Source of the DNA: Candidatus Heimdallarchaeota archaeon AB_125
Lineage (GTDB): Archaea > Asgardarchaeota > Heimdallarchaeia > Heimdallarchaeales > Heimdallarchaeaceae
Length of the DNA stretch: 14,619 bases
NCBI GenBank assembly: GCA_001940755.1
Contig: MEHH01000036.1
Coordinates: 1 to 14,619 of the forward strand
Direction: 5' to 3'
Positions 1-7,021 of this stretch are shown in pieces. The translations under genes and the position numbers were made by a program. The notes beneath the pieces are model-generated. The model saw only the letters and a list, made by a program, of their open reading frames with translations, had not been told where the DNA came from and made no database searches. How positions within the stretch are numbered: position 1 is the first letter of the stretch; every line of letters begins with the position of its first letter.

Positions 1-72
1 TTTAATAACTCTTCTAGTCTTACTTTGTTTTTGTTTACTTGAACTATAACGAAACTGAGATTTCTTAGCCAT
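1..72 (-). CDS. N-terminus of a small basic protein, cut by the window edge
   Basis: The minus strand reads MAKKSQFRYSSSKQKQSKTR and then RVIK before the window ends, so 24 residues are visible and the gene is 3'-truncated by the window. The start ATG (complement of 70..72) has a GAGAGG Shine-Dalgarno match about 7 bases upstream. A TATA-like TTTTTATATCC (complement of about 131..141) lies at a distance giving a 5' leader of roughly 35 bases. The visible part is very rich in Lys, Arg, Ser and Gln, as in an RNA- or DNA-binding tail or a small ribosomal protein. I do not recognise the family from this piece. The start and direction are well supported, the function is not. Confidence 0.6.
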   Translation of the reverse strand, partial: MAKKSQFRYSSSKQKQSKTRRVIK

Positions 73-260
73 TGTGGTCCTCTCTAATTCTCTTATTAAG
101 TGGGATATTCAAGGGAAATACCACTTTAGGATATAAAAATACCAAAAAAAGTGTAAAATGAAACTGTCTTTTCAAAAAACGATTGGCACAAAATTTCTGT
201 TAGCCTCAAAAGATTTTGTCTTTGTTTATTGTTAGAAAAACTATCTGGATGATGAACATA

Positions 261-314
261 ATGAGGTATGACCCCGCTGATGATGAACATTCTCCACCTA
301 CTTGGTGGCCTTAG
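261..314 (+). CDS. P1, 17-residue PPxWWP peptide gene
   Basis: The ORF encodes MRYDPADDEHSPPTWWP. It belongs to a set of five intact peptide ORFs in this window that share a basic-aromatic start ([KR][YH]DP), an acidic centre and a C-terminal PPxW[WFT]P. The ATG at 261 is preferred over in-frame ATGs at 249 and 252. A GGATGAT sequence at 247..253, complementary to the 16S tail, ends 7 bases before it, and the broken relative upstream of receptor 1 has the same MRYD start and 7-base spacing. A TATA-like TTTGTTTATTG lies near 219..229. There is no signal peptide or membrane segment. The gene is tail-to-tail with receptor 1, 36 bases away. Its role as a ligand of that protein is inferred. Confidence 0.72.
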   Translation: MRYDPADDEHSPPTWWP

Positions 315-350
315 CTCTGTATGAGCTTCCCTTTATTTTTTAAATTATAC

Positions 351-2030
351 TTAGTCTTTTTGAAGAGTTTCTATAACTAATTTCTTTGATTCTTCACCAA
401 TTAAATCTAAAAATGCAGTTCGTTGAAATCTTGCATCAAGATCCTTTCTAATAGAAGAAGTAAGGATGAGATTTTTATACATACTAATCTCTTCAGCAAT
501 TTTCTGAAAGTTTAGGTCTTTACATTCTTCCTCTAAAGCAGTCAATTCATTAGCAACAGTTGATGAAACAGGATTATCGATAAACTCTAGAATTAACGAA
601 AAGAAATTACTCCAGATTTGTAAAATCGGTTCTCCTGTTTTTTCTGCTTGTTTACTTACATTGTTAGATGCTCTTCTAAATTGTTTAAAATTCCCTCGTG
701 AAAGATAGATTTTTCCTAGGAATACATCCATGTAGGCAGGTTCATGAGTGAAGTTTCTTATTTTGTCTAGAGTTTTTTCTGTTACGTTGTCTATTCTATA
801 AGTTTCTTGAGTAGTAAGGAATTGATAAAGTGTTAAATAGACCTCATCCTTGGATTTCATAGATTCCTTTTCAATTGTTTTAAGCATAGTTTCTTCATCC
901 AAAGAGTTCTCCAATAACAGCTGCTTTGCAAGTTGTGATTCTTCTAAAAATAATTTTATATATCGATAAACCTGTAGTAGACTCTGATCTTCAATCTTTT
1001 CAACGTCTATATCCAGTTGCGCAAAAATAAAGAGAATCGTATAGTAAGAACTGAAATAAATAAGTTTTCTTCTTCTTTGATAATAATTTTGTTTAATATT
1101 ATCTAATTCCATGAAATTAACAAGTTCAGTTAGAAGATTGTATGATTCTTGAAAGTTTCCTTTTAAGGCATAACATCGACTTAAAAGTCTCAAACTATCT
1201 GCAAACTCATACATATGATATATAGATAAGTTGCTTTTTTTAATTCTTGAATACACTTTTACCAGATAATCAATAGCTTCATCAAGTCTATACCTAACTG
1301 TAGAAATTATCCCTAGATACCAATGTAATATGATATAATGTGTATCAATTAATCTTTCTTGGATTTTTTCTTGATTTAAAATCCAATGGAATAATTCATT
1401 CATTTTTTTATCCTTTCCAAGTAAAATATAAAATCTAATCAGCAAATAGAAACTCTTAATCATACCCAATGTATTGTAGCTACTTTCGTAATAATATTGA
1501 AAGCACTCTTGCATGTTTTTTGCTGCTTTCGAATATTGTTTATCACTGTTAGAATGAAAAACTGTATATGCGTATAATATCGCATAATAAACTTCTTTGT
1601 GCGAATTCTTCTTGTTTCTTATAATTTCCATGCTTTCAGAAATTTTGTTTATTGAGGTTTCATGATCTCCTTTTAGCTGATAAAATAAAGATTCAGTGCT
1701 GTAGAAAATTGCCATATGTTCAGTTTGTTTAGTTTCTTTTGCAATTTCACTTAATTTTAGTAGTATTTTCTCTGTTTCTTCGATTTTTTGGAAACCATAA
1801 CTTTGTAAAAATAAAAACCAGTTAAGTTTGAAGAGTAGGTGTTTATCGATTTTGTTTTCAGTTTTTTGAATTATCTCTTTTATGATATTTAGTACTTCTT
1901 CAGATTTTTCGTTTGCAGATATAATTTCTAATTTTCTTATATATTCGGCTATGTCTGTAGAATTATGTACCTTATCTTTGTTCTCGAATAGTTCCTTTCT
2001 AATTTTATGAAACTCTTCAATATCTAGCAT
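351..2030 (-). CDS. TPR-like helical-repeat protein, receptor 1
   Basis: A 559-residue, probably cytoplasmic, all-helical protein with no signal peptide, membrane span, HTH or catalytic motif that I can see. Helix pairs with TPR-like small/large residue spacing run through most of the chain; the clearest is the ALKGNFQESYNLLTEL segment near residue 287. That segment aligns with ALRGDLEGG in receptor A and ALAGNWDSA in receptor B, both near residue 280. All three proteins therefore look like one family, although this one is divergent and lacks the conserved GDPLGPALQYMAIKKC tail of A and B. The ATG at 2030 follows a TATA-like TTTATAGTAT by about 60 bases, leaving a 5' leader. A broken peptide gene lies 139 bases upstream on the same strand and intact P1 lies just past its 3' end. 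By analogy with RRNPP receptors it may bind a peptide; that is inference. Confidence 0.72.
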   Translation of the reverse strand: MLDIEEFHKIRKELFENKDKVHNSTDIAEYIRKLEIISANEKSEEVLNIIKEIIQKTENKIDKHLLFKLNWFLFLQSYGFQKIEETEKILLKLSEIAKETKQTEHMAIFYSTESLFYQLKGDHETSINKISESMEIIRNKKNSHKEVYYAILYAYTVFHSNSDKQYSKAAKNMQECFQYYYESSYNTLGMIKSFYLLIRFYILLGKDKKMNELFHWILNQEKIQERLIDTHYIILHWYLGIISTVRYRLDEAIDYLVKVYSRIKKSNLSIYHMYEFADSLRLLSRCYALKGNFQESYNLLTELVNFMELDNIKQNYYQRRRKLIYFSSYYTILFIFAQLDIDVEKIEDQSLLQVYRYIKLFLEESQLAKQLLLENSLDEETMLKTIEKESMKSKDEVYLTLYQFLTTQETYRIDNVTEKTLDKIRNFTHEPAYMDVFLGKIYLSRGNFKQFRRASNNVSKQAEKTGEPILQIWSNFFSLILEFIDNPVSSTVANELTALEEECKDLNFQKIAEEISMYKNLILTSSIRKDLDARFQRTAFLDLIGEESKKLVIETLQKD

Positions 2031-2169
2031 ACTTTATCTATCCCCACAATAACCTTTCCTCAGGTCAACCTATTATTGAAAGTATAATACTATAAATTAG
2101 ATAAAGAATTCACTATAAAATTCCTTCGCAAAAGAAGAAAGAAAAAAAATCAAAGGGGAATTTCCCTTT

Positions 2170-2222
2170 TTATGGCTACCAGCATGGTGGTGGATATCTT
2201 CGTCACTGGAATCATATCTCAT
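2170..2222 (-). pseudogene. Broken PPxWWP-type peptide gene upstream of receptor 1
   Basis: From the complement of 2222 the reading is MRYDSSDEDI, matching the start of P1. The next codons run out of frame by one missing base; one base later they read PPPCW, then TAG where P1 has the second Trp codon, then the CCATAA end seen in P3. Compared with P1 (54 bases) this copy has 53 bases and one nonsense change. A GAGATGA sequence 7 bases before the ATG and a TATA-like AAATATAC about 50 bases upstream are retained. Read through in frame it would give an unrelated 42-residue product. It occupies the same place, upstream of a receptor, as P2-P3 and P4-P5 do. A real second-frame use or a sequencing error cannot be excluded. 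Confidence 0.6.
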
Positions 2223-2330
2223 CATATTTCATCTCAATAAGTAAGTCATTATTATTACAAGAAGAAACAGTATATTTTCACTAGGAATTAAGTGCCATTT
2301 GTCTTATTAGTAAATTTTTTAGAAAGGAAG

Positions 2331-2397
2331 GAAATAGAGGGATCCCCCGTTTGTTAAAAAGCCAAACTATCCTTTCCTTATCACCACCCTCTATTTC
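2331..2397. repeat. 11-bp inverted repeat in the rRNA upstream region
   Basis: GAAATAGAGGG (2331..2341) and CCCTCTATTTC (2387..2397) are perfectly complementary. The 45-base interval contains a weaker GTTTG/CAAAC pairing (2349..2353 with 2363..2367). It lies between the broken peptide gene and the rRNA promoter region. It could be part of a small structured RNA or a bidirectional terminator; nothing in it identifies a known RNA family. Confidence 0.4.
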
Positions 2398-2530
2398 TCA
2401 TAGGTGATACTAGCATATTATCTTTAATCTCCAAGGAAAAATTATGCCAATTTCTTTCAGAGTTATTTTACCGACTTTAAACCTCTAATCTGAGAATATT
2501 CACGAACCTGTATAACGGGAAAAAGAGCAA

Positions 2531-2545
2531 AGTATATATATCGAA
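2531..2545 (+). promoter_or_regulatory. Candidate promoter of the 16S rRNA unit
   Basis: The sequence GCAAAGTATATATATCG has a purine-rich BRE-like stretch followed by a long TATA element. Transcription would start near 2563..2566, just before a strong hairpin pair, and run through the processing-stem half at 2850 into the 16S gene. It is the best plus-strand TATA box I see in this upstream gap. The start is inferred from spacing only. Confidence 0.45.
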
Positions 2546-2563
2546 CTCCTTCTAAGTATATTG

Positions 2564-2643
2564 CCACGAACAGTCAGACTCACGTCTGATGAGTGGATGT
2601 TAAGCCATGTCTTTAGAGCGGGTTCGGCTAAAAGAATCCGCTC
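2564..2643 (+). ncRNA. Structured segment of the rRNA leader or a separate small RNA
   Basis: Two strong hairpins follow the candidate promoter. The first has TCAGAC (2574..2579), a TCAC loop and GTCTGA (2584..2589), and is extended by CCAC/GTGG (2564..2567 with 2593..2596) across an asymmetric GA-rich internal loop. The second is a 10-bp stem, GAGCGGGTTC (2616..2625) with GAATCCGCTC (2634..2643), including one G-U pair and the loop GGCTAAAA. T-rich tracts follow near 2658..2685 and could end a separate transcript. I found no tRNA, SRP RNA or RNase P signature. It is either an rRNA leader domain or a small RNA of about 120 bases. Confidence 0.4.
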
Positions 2644-2849
2644 CTTTACGTTAACTGAATCTTTTGATTTTTCAACTAATTTTTGTAGCGGCAAAAAACT
2701 CTTAAATCACAACCAATAAAAGCGAACACATAGTAATCATACTGCAAGTATGCAAGATAGTTATTGTGGGCTGTCTACAATAAGCCTTCGAACGATAACT
2801 TAAAAAAGCCTTGCAGAACTAAAGAAAGTGCTGTATGATTTTTACAATC
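2644..2849 (+). other. Remaining 16S leader, no gene seen
   Basis: This part of the long gap before the 16S gene has no convincing ORF. It contains short hairpins, CATAC/GTATG near 2740..2755 and TTATTGT/ACAATAA (2761..2767 with 2777..2783). I read it as transcribed rRNA leader or spacer. Confidence 0.4.
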
Positions 2850-2913
2850 ACCTCCAAGGAAAACAAGAACTCCGAGATGTTCTGATGCTACAGAAATTTA
2901 GAGAATTTTAAGG
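2850..2913 (+). other. 5' half of the 16S precursor processing stem
   Basis: This segment is complementary to the region after the 16S gene (4655..4713), so the two flanks can close a long helix around the rRNA. Paired blocks are ACCTCCAA (2850..2857) with 4706..4713, GAA (2859..2861) with 4702..4704, ACAAGAAC (2863..2870) with 4693..4700, CCGAGA (2872..2877) with 4686..4691, CTACAGAAA (2888..2896) with 4669..4677, TAGAGAA (2899..2905) with 4662..4668, and TAAGG with CCTTA at 4655..4659. Between 2878 and 2887 the strands bulge around a possible 4-bp UGAU/AUCA helix, like the bulge-helix-bulge cut by archaeal splicing endonuclease in pre-16S. The mature 16S starts 108 bases further on. Confidence 0.8.
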
Positions 2914-3844
2914 AACAAAAATAGTATGTACAAAAACACTAGTACGTGTATGTGCGCAAATTTTGTTCAATTCATGAAAGAAAGATAGCAACAAAAAACG
3001 ATCGTATCATAATCGAATAGGAAGCCGGTTGATCATGCCGGACCTAGGTGCTATCAGATTCGCAATAGACATGCAAGTTTAATGTCTCTTCGGAGGCATG
3101 GCGAAAGGCTCAGTAACACGTCGCCAATCTGCCCTATGGACGGGGATAACCTCGGGAAACTGAGATTAATACCCGATAGGTATGGAATTCTGGAAGGAGC
3201 CAATACCCAAAGGGGCTTCGGTTCGCCATAGGATGAGGCCGCGGCCGATTAGCTAGTAAGTGATGTAAAGGATCACTTAGGCGATGATCGGTAGGGGTAA
3301 TGAGAGTTAGCGCCCCGAGAAGGACACTTAGACACTGGTCCTAGCACTACGGTGTGCAGCAGTTAGGAATTGTGCCCAATGCGCGAAAGCGTGAGACCGC
3401 GAATCTGAGTGCCAAGGAGAACCTTGGCTGTGATGGAGTGTTCGTAGCTCCAACAGCAAGCAGAGGGCAAGGCTGGTGCCAGCCGCCGCGGTAAAACCAG
3501 CTCTGCGAGTGCCTAGGACGATTATTGGGCTTAAAGCATCCGTAGCCGGGTAAGTAGGTCTCTGATTAAATCTGCAAGCTTAACTTGTAGGCTGTCAGAG
3601 ATACCGCTAACCTAGGGAATAGGAGAGGTGAACGGTACTGCGAGAGAAGCGGTGAAATGCGTTGATTCTCGCAGGACCCACAGTGGCGAAGGCGGTTCAC
3701 TGGAATATCTCCGACGGTGATGGATGAAAGCCAGGGGAGCGAAAGGGATTAGAGACCCCTGTAGTCCTGGCCGTAAACGATGAGGATTAGGTGTTGGTCA
3801 TGGCTAAGGGCCTGGTCAGTGCCAAAGGGAAACTATTAAATCCT

Positions 3845-3877
<33 letters not shown>

Positions 3878-4473
3878 TAAATGAATTGACGGGAAAGCGC
3901 CACCAGGCACGGGATGTGTGGTTTAATTCGACTCAACGCGAGGAAACTCACCTGGGGCGACTGTTACATGTGTGTCAGGCTGAAGACCTTACACGAATAA
4001 AACAGAGAGGTAGTGCATGGCCGTCTCAAGCTCGTGCCGTGAGGTGTGCTCTTAAGTGAGTAAACGAGCGAGACCCGCGCCCCTATTTGCTAAGAGCAAG
4101 CTTCGGCTTGGCTGAGGACAATAGGGGGATCGCTATCGATGAAGATAGATGAAAGAGCGGGCCACGGCAGGTCAGTATGCTCCAAATCCCCAGGGCTACA
4201 CACGCATCACAATGGACAGGACAATGAGAAGCGACTCCGAAAGGAGAAGCGGACCTCCAAACCTGTTCGCAGTAGGGATCGAGGTCTGGAACCGACCTCG
4301 TGAACATGGAGCGCCTAGTATCCGTGTGTCATCATCGCACGGAGAATACGTCCCCGCTTTTTGTACACACCGCCCGTCGTTGCAACGAAATGAGGTTCGG
4401 TTGAGGCTGAGGCGAATCGGTTCAGTCAAAACTGGGCCTCGTGACGATGCAAAAGTCGTAACAAGGTATCCGT

Positions 4474-4506
4474 AAAATTGGTGAGAGGCAGTCTCCCTTT
4501 TCGGTA
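4474..4506 (+). other. 33-base insertion inside helix 45 of the 16S rRNA
   Basis: The conserved helix 45 strand CCGT (4470..4473) is separated from its continuation AGGGGAACCTGCGG (from 4507) by this segment. Removing 4474..4506 restores the canonical CCGTAGGGGAACCTGCGG. The insertion folds with the preceding CCG: CCG/CGG (4470..4472 with 4502..4504), AAAA/TTTT (4474..4477 with 4498..4501), GG/CC and GAGA/TCTC (4483..4486 with 4492..4495), closing a GGCAG loop. It could be an expansion hairpin or a very short intron. Boundaries can slide by one base. Confidence 0.75.
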
Positions 4507-4521
4507 AGGGGAACCTGCGGA

Positions 4522-4552
4522 AATACATAAGTCGAGGCTTATGTATCGCAAG
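4522..4552 (+). other. 31-base hairpin insertion between helix 45 and the anti-Shine-Dalgarno tail
   Basis: After CCTGCGGA (ending 4521) the canonical TGGATCACCTCC resumes only at 4553. The extra bases contain a perfect 9-bp stem, ATACATAAG (4523..4531) with CTTATGTAT (4538..4546), and a TCGAGG loop, followed by CGCAAG. Removal gives a standard archaeal end, GCGGATGGATCACCTCC. Whether it stays in the mature rRNA or is spliced out cannot be told from DNA. Confidence 0.75.
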
Positions 4553-4565
4553 TGGATCACCTCCT

Positions 4566-4654
4566 ACGTTTGGAATCCTTCGGGGGATTCCTTGATCATG
4601 CAGGGCCTGTTTTAAGGCCTTGTTATGACCAAACTCTGGCTTCGAAAGAAGCCC
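4566..4654 (+). other. 16S trailer with three hairpins
   Basis: Three compact hairpins follow the mature 3' end: GGAATCC/GGATTCC (4572..4578 with 4585..4591), GGGCCT/AGGCCT with one G-U pair (4603..4608 with 4615..4620), and GGCTTC-GAAA-GAAGCC (4638..4653) with a GNRA tetraloop. No ORF is present. They lie inside the loop closed by the processing stem and are removed during maturation. Confidence 0.6.
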
Positions 4655-4717
4655 CCTTACTTTCTCTATTTCTGTAGAATCATTCTCTCGGGGTTCTTGT
4701 ATTCTTTGGAGGTTTTT
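4655..4717 (+). repeat. 3' half of the 16S processing stem and first R1 repeat copy
   Basis: This strand pairs with 2850..2913 as listed for the 5' half. Its distal part, TTCTTGTATTCTTTGGAGG followed by a T-run (core 4694..4717), recurs with an identical 24-base core at 6792..6815, 8856..8879 and 9972..9995. The GGAGGT plus T-run end could also act as an archaeal poly-T terminator for the rRNA transcript. Confidence 0.8.
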
Positions 4718-4762
4718 TAGTTGTCATAAAATATTTCTTGCTTCAGTAGAAGTGGTATAAAT

Positions 4763-4841
4763 CTTTGTCATTTTTTTCTTTGGGGTGTTTTAATAGTTTC
4801 ATTCTATTAGTAGAGTAACTTTTCCAAAGAGTTGAAACATG
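4763..4841 (+). promoter_or_regulatory. Promoter and leader of P2
   Basis: CTTTGTCA, a T-run, TTTGGGGTG and the TATA-like GTTTTAATAG (4787..4796) are shared in order with the P3 and P5 leaders, and the TTGTCA and TTTTAATAG parts with P4. Spacing puts transcription start near 4818..4822. The leader ends with GAGTTGA, 6 bases before the preferred ATG at 4842 (P4 also has GAGTTGA). Confidence 0.55.
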
Positions 4842-4907
4842 ATGTACAAACTGAAGTATGATCCAGGAGACGAAGACATTACACCACCAATGTGGTTCCC
4901 AAACTAG
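4842..4907 (+). CDS. P2, 21-residue PPxWFPN peptide gene
   Basis: The product starts MYKLKYDPGDED and ends PPMWFPN. It is almost the same as P5 at the C-terminus and as P4 at the N-terminus. The ATG at 4842 is chosen over the one at 4839 because the GAGTTGA Shine-Dalgarno-like sequence then has a 6-base gap and the start matches P4 and P5. The peptide has a basic N-terminus, an acidic centre and a proline and tryptophan-rich tail; there is no signal peptide or membrane segment. It is the first gene of a P2-P3-receptor A cassette that begins just after the 16S processing stem. Conserved protein pattern, conserved ribosome site and synonymous codon differences among copies all argue for real translation. 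A role as a signalling ligand for receptor A is inferred. Confidence 0.75.
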   Translation: MYKLKYDPGDEDITPPMWFPN

Positions 4908-4930
4908 CAGAATCTCCATTTTTTTTCGTT

Positions 4931-5008
4931 TTCTTTGTCACTCTTTTCCTTGGGGTGCTTTAATAGCTTTGTCGAACTAAAATAGTAACCTTTCCGAGAT
5001 GATAAACA
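4931..5008 (+). promoter_or_regulatory. Promoter and leader of P3
   Basis: TTCTTTGTCACTC, CCTTGGGGTG and the TATA-like CTTTAATAG (4958..4966) are followed by AATAGTAACCTTTCC and GAGATGAT, a near-perfect complement to the 16S tail, 5 bases before the ATG. About 75 bases match the P5 leader (7022..7099) with only a handful of changes. That makes it better conserved than most of the receptor coding sequence. Confidence 0.6.
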
Positions 5009-5077
5009 ATGCACAAAACAAAACACGACCCAGGTGAAGGAGATCAAGACTTAGGACCCCCAGCATGGTGGCCATAA
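5009..5077 (+). CDS. P3, 22-residue PPAWWP peptide gene
   Basis: The product starts MHKTKHDPGEGDQD and ends GPPAWWP. It keeps the HDP and PPxWWP signature of the family but is the most divergent at the N-terminus. GAGATGAT just upstream is a strong Shine-Dalgarno match. It lies 101 bases after P2 and 105 bases before the receptor A start, with its own promoter-like leader, so each cassette seems to transcribe two peptide genes separately. It has no secretion signal. The WW near the C-terminus recalls the double-tryptophan pheromones of streptococcal ComRS, an analogy only. Confidence 0.73.
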   Translation: MHKTKHDPGEGDQDLGPPAWWP

Positions 5078-5182
5078 GAATTCATGCCTTCCTTTTTTTA
5101 TTTTATATAATTGAATGTTCAGAGTAATTTTACCTCAAATATTATCTAAGTATATATATGAAATTACGGATAAGATGGCAAT

Positions 5183-6772
5183 ATGGTAGATGGTGCTGAG
5201 TTAAAGAAAGTAATAAAGGAGATTTCAACACCCAATGAACTTCAGAAAATTGTTCAACGTCTACAAGTTATGACTTATAATAATAGATCTGATGAAGAAG
5301 TTCTAGAATTAGTTATTGCTGCAATCAACAAATGCGAGCTAATAGGAAATAACATAAGCTTGATTAATTTGATTAGTCTAAAAATAGTTCATTTGCAGCA
5401 TTTTAAAGAGAACCTAGTAACTATATCAAAGTTAGCTAAGAGAATTCACGATCTTTCAAAGGAAATTGACTTTGAAGATGGATTAGCTCTATACTATTCT
5501 CATAAGTGGTATATTGAGAAATTCAGAGGAAATACAGCTGAAGCAAAATCTGCTATTAAGAAATCTAATTCGATAATGAATAATTCAAAAAAACATGACG
5601 AATTTATCTATTATATCTGTAATTATACTTACGCTATGGAACAATGGTTTGAGAAAAGAGAATTGAAAAGTGCTTCAGTATTTCAGAAATGCGCTGAATA
5701 TTTCTTGCAGAAAGGATTGTACCATGGATTAACAATGTCTTTGGGAGCTTTAATAATAATATATCAAGAGACACAAAATACAGAGAAGGCACTGAACCTT
5801 ATTAAAACAATCTTAGTAAATCGTAGTTTACTTTCAAAAATTCCAGTTAAAATAAAATCTGTTATTCACTATTTCATTGGATTAGGACACAAATTGAACT
5901 TTAATCTAGCAGAAGCTGAGAAGAATATTATTGAAGCAAACGCTGTCTTGAAGTCAATGTACAATAAAAGCATTTATGCGCAATATTACTTTAACAGTTT
6001 TTCTAGGTTAGCTGAAATTAAAGCTCTTCGTGGAGATTTAGAGGGGGGAGTAAAGCAAATTAAAGAAATGGAGTCACTATTAGAGGAAGAAAATATTTCA
6101 AATAGGTTAGATGATTATACAAAAAGTGAAATAATACATACATTCAATTTAGTTAAATTCTACGTTCAGTCTCGTTTACATAGTTTCAATGAAGATAATA
6201 TCCAACCATTAAAAGCAGAAATTCTAAATAATGTCAATAAGAGATCAAGCAATGCTATTTTAATCTCAGAATTTATACTCAATGGGAATCTTTCAAATGA
6301 GGAGCTTCTTAAATTAGAGAAAATCAATAATGCAAGTGTTAAAAGAATAAGGCATATAATCAAATATCTTCAAATAAGAAACAAAAGTGATAATTTAGAA
6401 AATAGTGATTTGATAGATAGAAAAATTGATACTTTAAGTAACTATTTCACAAACAGACTGACTTTTATTGAAAAGGCTTTTAGTGACCTGTTAATTGCTC
6501 AAGAACTATATTCTGCAAAGAGATACACAGAAATCTATCCAATATTGAAAAAATATGAAAAACATCTTCACAGGATAGAAGTTCTTGAAATGCGTGTGTT
6601 CATGGAAGCATTCATTCAAGTCGGTGCATTTAAGTCAGGTGATCCTTTAGGTCCTGCTCTTCAATACATGGCAATTAAGAAATGTAAACAATATGGATTC
6701 AGCCGATTAGAAAACAAATTGCTTGAATATCTTGACATTCAAGGAAATGATACACTTAGATTGATGATTTAA
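5183..6772 (+). CDS. TPR-like helical-repeat protein, receptor A
   Basis: A 529-residue, probably cytosolic protein made of helix pairs throughout, with TPR-like segments such as ALRGDLEGG near residue 280. No HTH, kinase, phosphatase or nucleotide-binding motif is visible. It is the same length as receptor B and aligns end to end with it. The last 63 residues, containing MEAFIQVG, FKSGDPLGPALQYMAIKKC and YGFSRLENKLL, are 53/63 identical by hand count, while the N-terminal and middle parts are far more diverged. The ATG at 5183 lies about 25 to 30 bases after GTATATATATG, so the message is probably leaderless. Two peptide genes (P2, P3) precede it. The arrangement recalls HTH-less Rap receptors with their Phr peptides; the conserved tail would be the output or oligomerisation part and the variable repeats the sensor. 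Function is inferred. Confidence 0.8.
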   Translation: MVDGAELKKVIKEISTPNELQKIVQRLQVMTYNNRSDEEVLELVIAAINKCELIGNNISLINLISLKIVHLQHFKENLVTISKLAKRIHDLSKEIDFEDGLALYYSHKWYIEKFRGNTAEAKSAIKKSNSIMNNSKKHDEFIYYICNYTYAMEQWFEKRELKSASVFQKCAEYFLQKGLYHGLTMSLGALIIIYQETQNTEKALNLIKTILVNRSLLSKIPVKIKSVIHYFIGLGHKLNFNLAEAEKNIIEANAVLKSMYNKSIYAQYYFNSFSRLAEIKALRGDLEGGVKQIKEMESLLEEENISNRLDDYTKSEIIHTFNLVKFYVQSRLHSFNEDNIQPLKAEILNNVNKRSSNAILISEFILNGNLSNEELLKLEKINNASVKRIRHIIKYLQIRNKSDNLENSDLIDRKIDTLSNYFTNRLTFIEKAFSDLLIAQELYSAKRYTEIYPILKKYEKHLHRIEVLEMRVFMEAFIQVGAFKSGDPLGPALQYMAIKKCKQYGFSRLENKLLEYLDIQGNDTLRLMI

Positions 6773-6782
6773 AATACAATAA

Positions 6783-6817
6783 TCCGAGAGGTTCTTGTAT
6801 TCTTTGGAGGTTTTTAA
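6783..6817 (+). repeat. R1 repeat copy b, after receptor A
   Basis: CCGAGAGGTTCTTG followed by TATTCTTTGGAGG and a T-run (core 6792..6815) starts about 10 bases after the receptor A stop. It matches the 3' half of the 16S processing stem (4686..4717), including nearly all bases that pair with the rRNA leader. It ends in a T-run and may serve as terminator for the receptor A message. Confidence 0.75.
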
Positions 6818-6856
6818 TTTCACACAAAATAATTTTCTTTAGAAGAAACAGTATTT

Positions 6857-6932
6857 TCATTGTCATTTTTTTATTGTTTAATTTTAATAGCTTCTTCTAA
6901 TTTCTAAAGTAACCATACCAGAGTTGAATGTT
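6857..6932 (+). promoter_or_regulatory. Promoter and leader of P4
   Basis: TTGTCA, a T-run and the TATA-like ATTTTAATAG (6881..6890) match the P2 leader in order, followed by AAAGTAACC and GAGTTGA 5 bases before the ATG. The GGGG block seen in P2, P3 and P5 is lost here. It is the corresponding upstream region of the duplicated cassette. Confidence 0.5.
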
Positions 6933-7001
6933 ATGTATAAACTAAAATATGACCCAGGTGATGGGGACGACGATATCGGACCACCTTTGTGGACTCCTTA
7001 A
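6933..7001 (+). CDS. P4, 22-residue PPLWTP peptide gene
   Basis: The product starts MYKLKYDPGDGDDD and ends IGPPLWTP. The first nine residues are identical to P2, its counterpart in the first cassette, while the last residues differ (WTP instead of WFPN). GAGTTGA precedes the ATG by 5 bases. An upstream ATG at 6928 is out of frame and stops after five codons. It lies directly after R1 copy b and 98 bases before P5. No signal peptide. C-terminal differences between paired copies are what receptor specificity divergence would look like, but this is inference. Confidence 0.75.
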   Translation: MYKLKYDPGDGDDDIGPPLWTP

Positions 7002-7021
7002 TTCCACAATCGTTTTCTTTT

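Noticed and set aside
2585..2610. CTGATGAG resembling a hammerhead ribozyme core or a box C motif
   Set aside because: No GAAA core and no matching stem II or III for a hammerhead; no convincing box D pair for a C/D RNA.
2616..2643. GGTTCG and AATCC suggesting a tRNA T-arm
   Set aside because: The loop and stem lengths are wrong and no acceptor, D or anticodon arm fits.
2500..2694. 64-codon minus-strand ORF upstream of the 16S gene
   Set aside because: It runs antisense across two strong hairpins and the candidate promoter and has no recognisable protein features.
2809..2912. Plus-strand reading frame AELKKVLYDFYNHLQGKQ and onward to a stop, looking like the C-terminus of a lost gene
   Set aside because: It has no start codon or ribosome site, and the bases from 2850 onward are the complement of the 16S trailer, so the segment is explained as the 5' half of the rRNA processing stem.
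4083..4528. Three ORFs of 74 to 110 codons on both strands
   Set aside because: They lie inside the 16S rRNA gene and encode only translated rRNA.
4706..4713. GGAGG in the R1 repeat as a ribosome binding site
   Set aside because: No start codon follows at a suitable distance in any of the four copies; the same bases pair with the rRNA leader.
6166..6363. 65-codon minus-strand ORF
   Set aside because: It is a shadow of the receptor A coding sequence; the receptor frame is supported by alignment with receptor B.
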